NCBI GenBank assembly: GCA_905201305.1
Contig: CAJKNS010000046.1
Span: 1-13,076 of the forward strand
Reading direction: 5' to 3'
From: an uncultured Eubacteriales bacterium
GTDB taxonomy: Bacteria > Bacillota > Clostridia > Oscillospirales > Oscillospiraceae
DNA length: 13,076 bases
Below are positions 6,199-12,881 of the stretch, in pieces (the first letter of the stretch is position 1; each line of letters starts with the position of its first letter). The notes below the pieces were generated by a model. It was not told the DNA's origin. It searched no databases and worked only from the letters and a program-made list of their open reading frames with translations. The translations under genes and the position numbers were made by a program.

Positions 6199-7737
6199 TC
6201 AGTGCTCCTCCCAATAAATCATGCCGTCCTCCAGTTCTTGCAGCTCCTCCCGCAGGGCATGCTCCAGTGCGGTGGCTGCCAGCTTTTCGCGGATCCGGTC
6301 TGCCAGTCCCAGCAGCTGGATGGTACAAAGTGGCGTCATGGCTACCAATGCCACAATGCCGAAGGCATCGGTGAGCACGTTCCCGCCCAGGGCTTCACCG
6401 GCGCCCATGGCAAAGGGCAGAAGGAACGTGGTGGTCATGGGACCGGACGCCACGCCGCCGGAGTCAAAGGCGACGCCGGTGAATATTTGCGGAACAAAAA
6501 ATGTCAATCCCAGAGAGAACACATAACCCGGAATCAAAAACCACATCAGGCTGATACCGGTGAGAATGCGCACCATGGCAAGCCCTACAGACAGTGCAAT
6601 GCCGATGGACAAGGCATGATTGATAGAGCTCTGGGTGATGGAGCCGCCGGAAATCTCCTCTACCTGCCGCGCCAACACCTGCACTGCCGGTTCCGCCCGA
6701 ACGATGAAGTAGCCCACCAATGCGCCGATGGGCACCAGCAGCCATTTCAGCTTACTTCCCGCAATGGCTGCGCCAATGGTGGCACCTGCGGGCATAAAGC
6801 CCACGTTGACGCCCACCAGAAACAGCACCAGCCCTGCATATGTATAGAGGAGTCCCACCAGAATCTTCCCCAGCTGCCGCCGATGAAAGCGCCGAAACAG
6901 CAGCTGAAACAGTCCGAAAATTGCCACCACCGGCAGCAGTGCCAACGCGACCTCTGCAATATAGTCTGGCAGCTCCCGGGCGAAGACCAGAGCAGCCTCT
7001 CGGGTGGTTCCCAGCACCGGAACCTCTACCGGAGTATAGGCGGCGTCCATATCCGGCAGGAAAATGCCCAGCAGCAGCACCGAGATCACCGGGCCAATGG
7101 AGCACATGGCAACCAGACCAAAGGAATCACTGCCGGAGTCCTTATCGCTTCGGATGGCAGCCATACCGATGCCCAGCGCCATAATAAAGGGTACGGTAAT
7201 GGGTCCGGTGGTGACGCCGCCAGAGTCAAAGGCTGCGGGAATAAAGTCGTTTGGGGCGAAATAGGAGAGAACAAAGACAATCAGGTAGAAAAACACCAGC
7301 GTGTGCGACAGGGGAATGTGCAGCAGCATACGCACCTGACTGAGCACCAAAAAGATGCCAACGCCCAGGGCAACCGCCAAAATCAGTGTAAGATTGGGCA
7401 CCGTTGGCAGCTGCTCCGCCAAAACCTGAAGATCCGGCTCTGCAATGGTGACCACAATGCCGAGAATCAGACAGACCAGCAGGGGAGGACCGAGCCGCCG
7501 GGCACGGCTGATGGCAACACCGATGCCGTCGCCCATGGGAATCATGGACATATCTACGCCCAAGGTAAACAGCCCCATGCCAAACACCAGCAGCAATGCA
7601 CCGAACAAAAACAGCACCAGCGTACCCGGTGTCAGTGGGGCTATGGTAACAGCCAGAACCAGCACAATGGCTGTGATGGGGAGGGTTGCGCGGAGAGATT
7701 CTCGTATTTTCTCCATCAGCAGTTCGTTGTGTCGCAA
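6199..7737 (-). CDS. Duplicated DUF1538 membrane protein, putative cation/proton antiporter (UmpAB-like fusion)
   Basis: This is a roughly 512-residue integral membrane protein of many helices. It contains two homologous halves, each with the motif AFDSGGV followed by (T/S)GP.T (169-175 and 423-429) and a following LVAM..(I/L)..ILLLG/IQLLG-type helix. The family is DUF1538. A two-gene DUF1538 pair (UmpA/UmpB) has been reported as a Na+(Li+,K+)/H+ antiporter in Halomonas; here both halves are in one chain, so transport function is inferred by homology. The preferred start is TTG at 7737, six bases after AAAGGAG (7744-7750). An ATG at 7716 (MEKIRES) lacks a ribosome site, and the most upstream ATG (7827) lies upstream of the predicted promoter's -10. 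It is the first gene of a two-gene operon with the PII-like protein. Confidence 0.85.
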   Translation of the reverse strand: MRHNELLMEKIRESLRATLPITAIVLVLAVTIAPLTPGTLVLFLFGALLLVFGMGLFTLGVDMSMIPMGDGIGVAISRARRLGPPLLVCLILGIVVTIAEPDLQVLAEQLPTVPNLTLILAVALGVGIFLVLSQVRMLLHIPLSHTLVFFYLIVFVLSYFAPNDFIPAAFDSGGVTTGPITVPFIMALGIGMAAIRSDKDSGSDSFGLVAMCSIGPVISVLLLGIFLPDMDAAYTPVEVPVLGTTREAALVFARELPDYIAEVALALLPVVAIFGLFQLLFRRFHRRQLGKILVGLLYTYAGLVLFLVGVNVGFMPAGATIGAAIAGSKLKWLLVPIGALVGYFIVRAEPAVQVLARQVEEISGGSITQSSINHALSIGIALSVGLAMVRILTGISLMWFLIPGYVFSLGLTFFVPQIFTGVAFDSGGVASGPMTTTFLLPFAMGAGEALGGNVLTDAFGIVALVAMTPLCTIQLLGLADRIREKLAATALEHALREELQELEDGMIYWEEH

Positions 7738-7788
7738 AGAATACTCCTTTCCATAACCAATCACCAAGAAATAATTCGTACGCATAAT

Positions 7789-7817
7789 ATTATAGCACAA
7801 AATGGATAACGTTCCAA
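7789..7817 (-). promoter_or_regulatory. Promoter of the DUF1538-PII operon
   Basis: On the minus strand TTGGAA (7812-7817) precedes, by 17 bases, a perfect TATAAT (7789-7794) with an extended -10 TG one base before it. The transcription start is expected near 7782, leaving about 45 leader bases before the TTG start at 7737. This placement rules out the longer reading frame that starts at 7827. Confidence 0.8.
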
Positions 7818-7860
7818 GTCTATTCACAGATTTTTTGCATAATTTCTTACCCGATTATGC

Positions 7861-7892
7861 AAAATGTCCATGACAGAATATCTGTCATGGAC
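7861..7892 (-). terminator. Terminator of the thioesterase gene
   Basis: GTCCATGACAGA (7866-7877) and TCTGTCATGGAC (7881-7892) form a 12-bp perfect stem with a 3-base loop. It begins 13 bases beyond the thioesterase stop on the minus strand. The tail reads ATTTTGCATAA, so the U-run is short and efficiency may be moderate. Confidence 0.75.
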
Positions 7893-7905
7893 GAAGAAAA
7901 TAAAT

Positions 7906-8652
7906 TTACAGCCCCTGGGTGGAGCTCATGACGATCTTGCAATCGAAGCGATCAGACTGGTCGGGACCGGAGCCGTGGATGAAAATCGCGCCGTTTTCCT
8001 TGCCGCGCCGAATGGTCAGCTGTTCGCCGGCAAAGCATTCGCCTACATAGGACATGGTAATCTCCTGAAGGTAAACGCCGTAGGGACGAAGGTCCAGTTC
8101 TGCCGCGTCACAGGCGAGGTCCACATAGCGAATGTTGCTGATATGACCGTTGATATCAGTGTCGGAATAGTAGAGCTTGCGCTGATCCTGAATCTCCATT
8201 TCTGCGGGGAATTCAATCCGGGAAACGGTGATATCCTTTGCGCCCTCAGGATTTTCGGTGGGCAGCTCCGGCAGACTTTCCAGCAGAATCGGGCGCTTGG
8301 TTTTGCGGTTTGCCAGCACCCAGATGGTGGAAGCCTCACCCACGCACTCTTCGCCGATATAGAGATCGCAGTCCCAATAAATCCGGGTGCCAACCGGGTG
8401 GCGGGACACTGCCACACAGCGGACATTTTCACCCCAGATAATCGGGCGATTCAGATGTACAAAAATCCGCAGCACCATCCAGTAGCAGTTATATTGAGCG
8501 AGCACATCATCCCGGTCCATGCCCAGGTTTTTTGCATGGTTGGTGATTGTCTTTTGCAGTAAAACGAATAATGCGGAGGGACGATATTCATAAGCCGCAT
8601 CCGTGTCGGTGGAGGAAACCTGATAGTCCAGGGCGTAATGCCATTTATCCAT
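7906..8652 (-). CDS. Acyl-[acyl-carrier-protein] thioesterase
   Basis: This enzyme hydrolyses fatty acyl-ACP to free fatty acid and ACP in the cytoplasm (PF01643 family). Its 248 residues form two hotdog domains, about 1-130 and 155-245, the usual size for bacterial members. The N-terminal domain shows DYQVSSTDTDA and later GTRIYWDCDLYIG. The C-terminal domain carries the catalytic segment YYSDTDINGHISNIRYVD, with Asn168 and His170 as the conserved Asn-x-His pair. Two in-frame ATGs lie 6 bases apart (8658 and 8652). The second is preferred because the AGAAGG site is nine bases from it but only three from the first. The gene stands alone, with its own promoter, operator and terminator, not in a fab operon. 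It may serve lipid turnover or free fatty acid release. Chain-length preference is not readable. Confidence 0.93.
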   Translation of the reverse strand: MDKWHYALDYQVSSTDTDAAYEYRPSALFVLLQKTITNHAKNLGMDRDDVLAQYNCYWMVLRIFVHLNRPIIWGENVRCVAVSRHPVGTRIYWDCDLYIGEECVGEASTIWVLANRKTKRPILLESLPELPTENPEGAKDITVSRIEFPAEMEIQDQRKLYYSDTDINGHISNIRYVDLACDAAELDLRPYGVYLQEITMSYVGECFAGEQLTIRRGKENGAIFIHGSGPDQSDRFDCKIVMSSTQGL

Positions 8653-8675
8653 AATCATTAACCTTCTTCATGTAT

Positions 8676-8695
8676 TAAACAATTTACCTTGTTTA
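8676..8695. promoter_or_regulatory. Inverted-repeat operator at the thioesterase start point
   Basis: TAAACAA (8676-8682) and TTGTTTA (8689-8695) form a perfect 7-bp inverted repeat with a 6-base spacer. It begins at the last base of the -10 box and covers the expected start point near 8688, a position where a bound repressor would block transcription. No known lipid regulator site (FapR, FabT) matches convincingly, so the regulator is unknown. Confidence 0.6.
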
Positions 8696-8723
8696 GTATA
8701 TCAAATTGCGTTGGAAATATAAA
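8695..8723 (-). promoter_or_regulatory. Promoter of the thioesterase gene
   Basis: On the minus strand TATACT (8695-8700), with an extended TG one base before it, lies 17 bases after TTTATA (8718-8723), a weak four-of-six match to the -35 consensus. The extended -10 compensates for the weak -35. The leader to the ATG is about 36 bases. Confidence 0.65.
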
Positions 8724-8781
8724 TGGCTGTTTTCCACAAAAATACACCCGGATTCCGCGGTGCTTTCGCCCGGAACCACGG

Positions 8782-8811
8782 AAAAGGGACTGCCACAGCA
8801 GTGACAGTCCC
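8782..8811 (-). terminator. Terminator of the tannase-like gene
   Basis: GGGACTG (8786-8792) pairs with CAGTCCC (8805-8811), then CAC (8794-8796) pairs with GTG (8801-8803) across one mismatch, leaving a 4-base loop. On the minus strand TTTT follows. It starts 14 bases past the hydrolase stop codon. A second hairpin (CCGCGGT 8755-8761 with ACCACGG 8775-8781, one G-U pair) lies just downstream and may back it up. Confidence 0.85.
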
Positions 8812-8825
8812 AATGGAGGAAGTAT

Positions 8826-10346
8826 TTACTTGCAGAGCTCCTTCATCCAGATCATAAAGCCCTCGGTATCGTCATCGGCGCAGTGACCGCCGTCCCAAAT
8901 CAGCCGGGCGCTGACGTTCTTTCCAAGATCGTAAATGGCGGTTGCCAGGTTGGTGACGATGGGCAGCGAGGTATCCTTGTCGCAGGCACCGTGGCGAATC
9001 CACCAGTTGGGTGCACAGCCGGGATTCTTCTGGGCAATGAAAAACATGGGGTTCATCAGATCAATCACTGCCTTGAGATCCTCGGTGAGCTCCGTTGCGG
9101 TTTCGTCAGGATCGTGCTTCAGGCTGAAGGTGGTGAAATGACGGGAATTCTGGGTTGCGGTGCCGAACAGAATCGGCTCCGCCATTGCCTTATGGAAATC
9201 GTCAAAGGCGGGGAGTCCCTTCATTCTGCCGCAGTGAGTCAGATAATCCTCGAAGGTGAACACGGCATTTTCTCCGTCAAAGGTGAACCAGGGGTTCTCC
9301 TTCAAATACTGCGTCTGCTGCTCCGGGGAAGATTCCCCCCATGCCTTATTGGCTGCGGGCACCAGGAACACCTTCAGTAGGTAATCCTTAAGGTTTTCAG
9401 CGGTAACCGGACCGTAATCATTCATACCGGTGAGCTTCAGGCTGTCCTGATAGGGCAGGAATTCCGCGGCCAGCGCCGTAGACAGTGCCTGATCTACCAT
9501 GCCGGCGGGAATAAAGCCCATGGGACCGCCCTGACTGCCGGAGCAGGGAATGCTGCCGTACTGCCACTCATAGGCGCTGTCGGCATGCTCCAGATTAGTG
9601 ATGGGGCTGTAAGAAGCGGAGCCCATAATGTCGTCCCGTTCCTCCGCAGCACCGATTTCGCTGAGATAGGAATCGTACAGGGGGCTGTTGCCCGATGCAG
9701 CCAGCAGGCAGGAAAGGGCACCGCCTGCACTGCCGCCGGAGGAGAAAATCTTCTCGGGATCGCCGGGGATGATATCCTTATTGTGACGGAGGTAACGGAC
9801 TGCGGCTTTCAGGTCCACAATGGCAGCGGGTGCTTTGCCGTAATAGGTGCCATCAGGAAACTGATTGTCTCTGCCGCGGCAGCCGGGGCACACCACAACA
9901 AAGCCATAAGCCAGTGCCAGCGCCTTGGTATTGCCGGAGCCTTCTTCACCGCCAAGTCCCAGATAACCGCCGTTGGGTGCAGCAGCGGGAGGAGGTCCGC
10001 CCGGACCACCACCAGGACCACCGGGACCGCCGGGTCCACCGGGACCGCCGGGTCCACCGGGACCGCCGGGTCCACCGGGAGGCCCAAAGCCTCTGAGGTT
10101 CGAGGAGGACATATAGCCGCCCACATCAATGGCAAAGAATATGGGGGCGCTGGCAGGATCGTAAGGCTTTCCGTCAATGGAAACCGGCGCCCAGATATCC
10201 AAAGACTGATATTCCACATCCACGGGATTCTTGACATAGGGAAGGTGCTCATACTTCCGGTATTCCACCGTTACCTCGCCGGACCGGGTTTTCACGGTCT
10301 GCTGATCCATGGTATAGGTGTCTGCCGGGAAACGGAGATCATTCAT
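8826..10346 (-). CDS. Subtype-B tannase-like alpha/beta hydrolase with Pro-Gly-Gly repeat insert
   Basis: This 506-residue esterase has no signal peptide, so it should act in the cytoplasm. It resembles Lactobacillus plantarum tannase along its length by my recall of that sequence: shared pieces include NLEHADSAYEWQ, DLKAAVRYLRHN, RMKGLPAFDD and the C-terminal WWIRHGACDKDTS. The nucleophile elbow is GGSAGG (Ser206); Asp456 and His488 complete the likely triad. The plantarum residues that hold the galloyl ring (Lys343, Glu357, Asp421) correspond to Lys376, Glu390 and Asp458, with identical Lys-Glu spacing. It should therefore cleave galloyl or related phenolic esters, although close relatives may act on other esters. 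Unusual is a Gly/Pro-rich insert (about 86-121, including eight PGG units) after FAIDVGGYM, near the oxyanion-hole loop. The start has a weak ribosome site (AAAGATGG). It has its own promoter and terminator. Confidence 0.85.
   Translation of the reverse strand: MNDLRFPADTYTMDQQTVKTRSGEVTVEYRKYEHLPYVKNPVDVEYQSLDIWAPVSIDGKPYDPASAPIFFAIDVGGYMSSSNLRGFGPPGGPGGPGGPGGPGGPGGPGGPGGGPGGPPPAAAPNGGYLGLGGEEGSGNTKALALAYGFVVVCPGCRGRDNQFPDGTYYGKAPAAIVDLKAAVRYLRHNKDIIPGDPEKIFSSGGSAGGALSCLLAASGNSPLYDSYLSEIGAAEERDDIMGSASYSPITNLEHADSAYEWQYGSIPCSGSQGGPMGFIPAGMVDQALSTALAAEFLPYQDSLKLTGMNDYGPVTAENLKDYLLKVFLVPAANKAWGESSPEQQTQYLKENPWFTFDGENAVFTFEDYLTHCGRMKGLPAFDDFHKAMAEPILFGTATQNSRHFTTFSLKHDPDETATELTEDLKAVIDLMNPMFFIAQKNPGCAPNWWIRHGACDKDTSLPIVTNLATAIYDLGKNVSARLIWDGGHCADDDTEGFMIWMKELCK
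10017..10079. repeat. 9-bp tandem repeat encoding Pro-Gly-Gly
   Basis: Seven consecutive 9-base units lie in frame within the hydrolase gene. After the first unit (ACCACCGGG), ACCGCCGGG and TCCACCGGG alternate, giving an 18-base higher-order period. One degenerate unit (10008-10016) precedes them. On the coding strand each unit reads Pro-Gly-Gly. Because the unit is a multiple of three, slippage would lengthen or shorten the protein insert without a frameshift. Confidence 0.95.
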
Positions 10347-10379
10347 GAGAATTCACCATCTTTCATTGTTGTTGTCTCT

Positions 10380-10408
10380 ATTATATCGAGAACCCAAAAT
10401 ATTTTCAA
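10380..10408 (-). promoter_or_regulatory. Promoter of the tannase-like gene
   Basis: On the minus strand TTGAAA (10403-10408, five of six) and a perfect TATAAT (10380-10385) are separated by 17 bases. The expected start near 10373 leaves a leader of about 27 bases. It lies in the 98-base gap after the methyltransferase gene, so the hydrolase can be expressed independently. No convincing terminator precedes it; a weak hairpin (ATTCC/GGAAT around 10430-10444) is the only candidate. Confidence 0.8.
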
Positions 10409-10444
10409 TTCATATTAGCAAACAATTGATTCCAGAACGGAATA

Positions 10445-11503
10445 TCATTTGGAATAGGGGAGTGCACAAATCTGAATCTCCCAGGCAGGAATGCAGGGGG
10501 TTCTGCGGAGATAGAGACGATAGTCCGGACAAATGTCCAGCAGCAGCCCGGGCAGCGTGATAAAATCATCCGGCTTATGATAGGCGGAAATCAGCAGCTT
10601 GGGTCGGCAGCATCGTATGGTTTGGGTCATGCCCTGGAGAGTTTCTGCTTCCGCGCCCTCCACATCCATTTTCACATAGCTCACATCCAACTGTAGTTCA
10701 TCCACGGGAATCGCGGAAACCGGGTGGAGGTGCGTATATTTTCCGGGTAAATCGGGCTTTTTTGCGCAGTTTCTGCCGCCTTTTCCCGTGAACTCCAGAG
10801 TATCGCGGCAACTCCAGCTGGCATAGGGCAGCAGCGTAACCCGTTCCCGATCGCCACATGCAGCTTGAAGCTTTTTAAAATTATGGGCATCCGGTTCCAT
10901 GGCGGTGATTTGCCGGTAGCTGCCATGGGTCAGAGACAGAAATTCCTCAATGGTGTCACCGCGATAAGCCCCAAGATCCAGATAGGATTCCTCAGAGCTT
11001 AAATGGAGCAGCGTTAGCAGCTCGGAACGGGGGGAGGTGTTTGCCATCAGTGACGCAGGACTGCCGGACAGCTTGGCGTCCAGCAGGGAATGAAACAGCG
11101 CCCGGGATTGGTCGTCCGCCCATAAACCAGACACCTGCCGGATTTCCTCCTGCTGTGCCATCACATCCTCAGGGGTCAGAATCTTGCCGCCCAGCAGCGG
11201 GGTGTCAGGAATCCGCATGGGATGATGGGCTGACAGCTCCAGCAAATCTTTCACCTCTTCGGGACGCTCGGTACCAAATGCCAGAAGAATCATGGCGTCG
11301 GGATATTGCTCCAGCGCTCTGCTTCTGGACAGCACAGGACAGCCCTGAAATGTTCCTTCTCTGGCGTGGGAATCACTGGAGAAGATTCCAGCAATGGAGA
11401 TATGATACGCCCGACACAGGGTCAAAAGCTTTTCTGCGCCGTTGCCCATGCCATAGATGAGAATTGGACCGGTAAGGGCGCGCAGCTCGTCCCATAAAAA
11501 CAT
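10445..11503 (-). CDS. FkbM-family methyltransferase with N-terminal Rossmann-like domain
   Basis: This 352-residue, probably cytosolic protein has two parts. The C-terminal half (about 160-350) is a SAM-dependent methyltransferase of the FkbM family (Methyltransf_21). It has the SAM-binding loop YLDLGAYRGDT (174-184), the acidic strand end AMEPD (201-205) and the family hallmark YVKMDVEGAE (277-286). The N-terminal part (about 12-110) has a nucleotide-binding-like turn ILIYGMGNGAEK (14-25) and a strand MILLAFGTE, resembling a CoA- or NAD-binding fold. FkbM enzymes usually O-methylate sugars or small molecules, often within glycan clusters, but no glycan genes are nearby. The start has GAGGTG five bases upstream. 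A terminator separates it from the thiolase gene. No clear promoter is seen; a TATTATAAA stretch near 11517-11525 lacks a good -35. The substrate is unknown. Confidence 0.88.
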   Translation of the reverse strand: MFLWDELRALTGPILIYGMGNGAEKLLTLCRAYHISIAGIFSSDSHAREGTFQGCPVLSRSRALEQYPDAMILLAFGTERPEEVKDLLELSAHHPMRIPDTPLLGGKILTPEDVMAQQEEIRQVSGLWADDQSRALFHSLLDAKLSGSPASLMANTSPRSELLTLLHLSSEESYLDLGAYRGDTIEEFLSLTHGSYRQITAMEPDAHNFKKLQAACGDRERVTLLPYASWSCRDTLEFTGKGGRNCAKKPDLPGKYTHLHPVSAIPVDELQLDVSYVKMDVEGAEAETLQGMTQTIRCCRPKLLISAYHKPDDFITLPGLLLDICPDYRLYLRRTPCIPAWEIQICALPYSK

Positions 11504-11534
11504 GAAAGCACCTCGCTTTATAATAGAAAGATAG

Positions 11535-11565
11535 AAAAATGGCGCTGCCGGAGCCGCGCCATTTT
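11535..11565 (-). terminator. Terminator of the thiolase gene
   Basis: AAAATGGCGC (11536-11545) and GCGCCATTTT (11556-11565) form a 10-bp perfect stem with a GC-rich 10-base loop. On the minus strand the stem is followed by a T-rich tail (TTTTTCTATCTTTC). It starts 13 bases beyond the thiolase stop codon and separates this gene from the methyltransferase gene. Confidence 0.88.
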
Positions 11566-11578
11566 GAAAAAGCGGAAA

Positions 11579-12802
11579 TTACTTGCAGAGCTCGTAGATG
11601 CCACAAGCGCCCATGCCGCCGCCGATGCACATGGTAACCATGCCATACTTGCCGGCAGTCTCGGGATCCTGGAGGTAATCGAGAACCTTGCAGGTCAGGA
11701 ATGCGCCGGTAGCGCCCATAGGATGACCCAGAGCCATAGCACCGCCGTAGGGGTTGACCTTAGCCTCGTCCCACATCTCCTGGAAGCCATCGAGGTAGGG
11801 ATCGTTTACAACGTTCTTAACGCAAGCCAGAGCCTGGGAAGCAAATGCCTCGTTCAGCTCAACAACATCCATCTCCTTGATGGAATGGAAGCCGGCATGC
11901 TTCAGAGCCTTGGGAATAGCATAGACAGGACCCATGCCCATACGGGTAGCGTCGCAGCCAGCAACCTGGAAGTCGATCAGACGAGCGATGGGCTTAATGC
12001 CCAGCTCGCGAGCGTAAACCTCATCCATCAGGATGACGTATGCAGCAGCGTCAGTGGTCTGGGAAGAGGTAGCAGCGGTAACCTTGCCGCCCTTGTCCTC
12101 GGGAACGAAGCAGGTCTTCAGGGAAGCCATCTTCTCCATGGAGGTCTTCAGGTTGCCGTCCATGTCAGCCAGGATGCCGTCATCATAGGTAACCTCGGTG
12201 CCGTCAGCCTTTACAACAGGGATGATGGAGGGAGCCAGCTTGCCGTCCTTCCGAGCCTTAGCAGCACGGGTGTGGGAGGTCAGAGCCATCTCGTCCATGA
12301 CCTCACGAGTCATGCCATAGTCGTTGGCAACGTTCTCAGCAGTCTGACCCATGGTCATGTAGCCGCCGGGATAATTCTCGAGGATCCAGGGGTTGCCGTA
12401 CTTCTCGTAGTCGAAGGGACCGAAGCACTTGGTCATGCACTCAACGCCGCCGCCGATGCCGATCTTGTACTGACCAGCAGTGATAGCGTTAGCAACAGTG
12501 GAGATAGCCTGCAGACCGGAGGAGCAGAAACGGTTGATGGTCTGAGCGGGGACATCGTCGGGCAGCTCAGCGCGGTTAACGATCAGACGACCAGCGTTCA
12601 GGTTCAGCTCGTTAATAGCCATTGCGCAGCCGGTGATGACATCGCCGATCTCCTCGGGATGCTCCTGGATGTAAGGAACCTTTGCGATAACGCCCTTCAG
12701 AGCCTGAGCAGCGTAATCAATGGGATGCATGTCGGCCAGACCGCCCTTACGAGCGCGGCAGCAAGGGGTTCTGCCGTATGCAACAACAACAGGTGTAGCC
12801 AT
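11579..12802 (-). CDS. Thiolase (acetyl-CoA acetyltransferase / acyl-CoA acyltransferase)
   Basis: Thiolases join two acetyl-CoA into acetoacetyl-CoA or split 3-ketoacyl-CoA in the reverse direction. This 407-residue soluble protein has the full set of family residues: nucleophile Cys93 in NRFCSSGLQAI, Asn317 in NEAFASQ, His360 in GGAMALGHPMGATG and Cys392 in CIGGGMG. The usual AG(N/T)SSQ..DGAA segment reads AATSSQTTDAAA (243-254), with two Gly-to-Ala changes. The start at 12802 has AGGAGG nine bases upstream. Codon use is strikingly restricted (GCT/GCA, CTG, AAG, CGT/CGC, ATC, TTC) compared with the neighbours, a sign of high expression. In gut Clostridia this step often opens the butyrate pathway, but no other pathway gene is in view, so biosynthetic versus degradative direction is undecided. 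Confidence 0.94.
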   Translation of the reverse strand: MATPVVVAYGRTPCCRARKGGLADMHPIDYAAQALKGVIAKVPYIQEHPEEIGDVITGCAMAINELNLNAGRLIVNRAELPDDVPAQTINRFCSSGLQAISTVANAITAGQYKIGIGGGVECMTKCFGPFDYEKYGNPWILENYPGGYMTMGQTAENVANDYGMTREVMDEMALTSHTRAAKARKDGKLAPSIIPVVKADGTEVTYDDGILADMDGNLKTSMEKMASLKTCFVPEDKGGKVTAATSSQTTDAAAYVILMDEVYARELGIKPIARLIDFQVAGCDATRMGMGPVYAIPKALKHAGFHSIKEMDVVELNEAFASQALACVKNVVNDPYLDGFQEMWDEAKVNPYGGAMALGHPMGATGAFLTCKVLDYLQDPETAGKYGMVTMCIGGGMGACGIYELCK

Positions 12803-12817
12803 GGGGAATTTCCTCCT

Positions 12818-12876
12818 AATAAATATTTATTCCGTCGCGGAATACTTTAGTCAAAAGCATGGTATCATTCCATGCT
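12818..12876 (-). promoter_or_regulatory. Thiolase leader with three inverted repeats
   Basis: Three palindromes fill the leader. AGCATGG (12856-12862) with CCATGCT (12870-12876), spacer 7, begins at the expected start point. TATTCCG (12828-12834) with CGGAATA (12838-12844), spacer 3, would fold as a hairpin. AATAAATATTTATT (12818-12831) is a perfect 14-base palindrome that abuts the ribosome site and shares bases with the hairpin. The first could be an operator; the other two are mutually exclusive RNA folds next to the Shine-Dalgarno sequence. Function is inferred. Confidence 0.5.
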
Positions 12877-12881
12877 CCACT

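Noticed and set aside
6127..7809. Long open frame on the + strand across the DUF1538 gene
   Set aside because: Its product is rich in Gln, His and Asn with no domain, as expected from the antisense of a hydrophobic membrane protein gene; it has no credible ribosome site.
8677..8688. AAACAATTTACC shared with 13038-13049 near the tRNA promoter
   Set aside because: A 12-base AT-rich match in a 13-kb window is not significant, and the two copies have different orientation relative to transcription.
8730..8738. TTTTCCACA, a match to the DnaA box consensus, with looser TTTCCACA and ATCCACA copies near 12927-12945
   Set aside because: Only isolated single copies, far from any origin gene or box cluster; short AT-rich motifs of this kind are expected by chance.
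8826..8840. A 15-base identity with 11579-11593, so that both the hydrolase and the thiolase end in Glu-Leu-Cys-Lys-stop
   Set aside because: The match covers only the last codons of unrelated genes and does not extend outward; most likely coincidence of common codons.
11564..12850. Long open frame on the + strand opposite the thiolase gene
   Set aside because: An antisense shadow caused by the biased codons of the thiolase, whose catalytic motifs are all on the other strand.
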